DNA of 39,064 nucleotides from Candidatus Margulisiibacteriota bacterium (GTDB lineage: Bacteria > Margulisbacteria > Riflemargulisbacteria > GWF2-35-9). Under the pieces are notes generated by a model, which made no database searches, was not told the DNA's origin, and was given only the letters and a program-made list of their open reading frames with translations. A program made the translations under genes and the position numbers. This document shows positions 39,010 to 39,064 of this stretch, piece after piece (the stretch's first letter is position 1; each line of letters opens with the position of its first letter). The DNA lies in the NCBI GenBank assembly GCA_028715625.1, contig JAQURL010000021.1, forward strand, positions 1 through 39,064. Direction: 5' to 3'.

Positions 39010-39064
39010 TTTTATTGCCGATGTTGCTTTTTTTATTTCTTACGAATATACTGGATTTTAATTA

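Noticed and set aside
1-39064. Mobile-element or phage genes, CRISPR array, tRNA
   Set aside because: No transposase, integrase, spaced direct repeats or tRNA cloverleaf seen on either strand by reading; only small non-coding repeats.

Overview
The window comes from an AT-rich, diderm (Gram-negative-type) bacterium that I cannot place to species. The outer envelope is inferred from a predicted outer-membrane barrel protein with a signal peptide and C-terminal Phe, from two ADP-heptose-type (GT9) transferases, and from a large surface-polysaccharide locus. ispD shows an MEP isoprenoid route; a methyl-accepting chemotaxis protein suggests motility or tactic behaviour. A deep-branching uncultured lineage is possible but is only a guess. 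No tRNA, rRNA, CRISPR array, transposase or phage gene was found.

Layout. 1-5.8 kb: the 3' two-thirds or more of leuS, a bidirectional terminator, and a divergent pair made of an orphan branched-chain-amino-acid/urea-type binding protein and a Cache-domain chemoreceptor. 5.9-6.6 kb: ispD, just downstream of a 104-bp non-coding element with terminal inverted repeats. 6.6-13.2 kb: six glycosyltransferases (three GT2, two tandem GT9 paralogues, one GT4). 13.3-18.7 kb: an HpcH/HpaI aldolase facing a tightly packed minus-strand operon (epimerase, ThDP enzyme, SDR, dehydroquinate-synthase-like cyclase). 18.8-27.4 kb: a plus-strand operon rfbF-rfbG-rfbH, a polyprenyl-phosphate glycosyltransferase and two large GT-C-like membrane proteins. 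27.4-30.3 kb: a minus-strand operon of a third large membrane protein, a GtrA-like protein and two small membrane proteins that each end in a winged-helix-like domain. 30.4-33.5 kb: epimerase, thiC, thiL. 33.7-36.5 kb: an aconitase-family large/small subunit pair that has lost its Fe-S and catalytic signatures, followed by argJ. 36.6-39 kb: outer-membrane barrel protein, patatin-like phospholipase and an AlbA_2-domain regulator.

How the genes may work together. The rfbFGH enzymes should make a CDP-3,6-dideoxy-4-keto-hexose precursor. The co-transcribed GtrB-like enzyme, the GtrA-like protein and the GT-C-like proteins form a plausible lipid-carrier route that attaches such a sugar on the outside of the inner membrane. 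The neighbouring ThDP/SDR/cyclase/epimerase operon looks like a second, unassigned pathway for an unusual sugar, branched sugar or cyclitol. The strongest candidates for undescribed biology are the degenerate LeuC/LeuD pair coupled to argJ, the tandem membrane winged-helix proteins, and the cyclase/ThDP cassette. Several genes (ispD, the LeuC-like gene, the outer-membrane protein, patatin) have a -10 box only 7-9 nt from the start codon, suggesting leaderless mRNAs.
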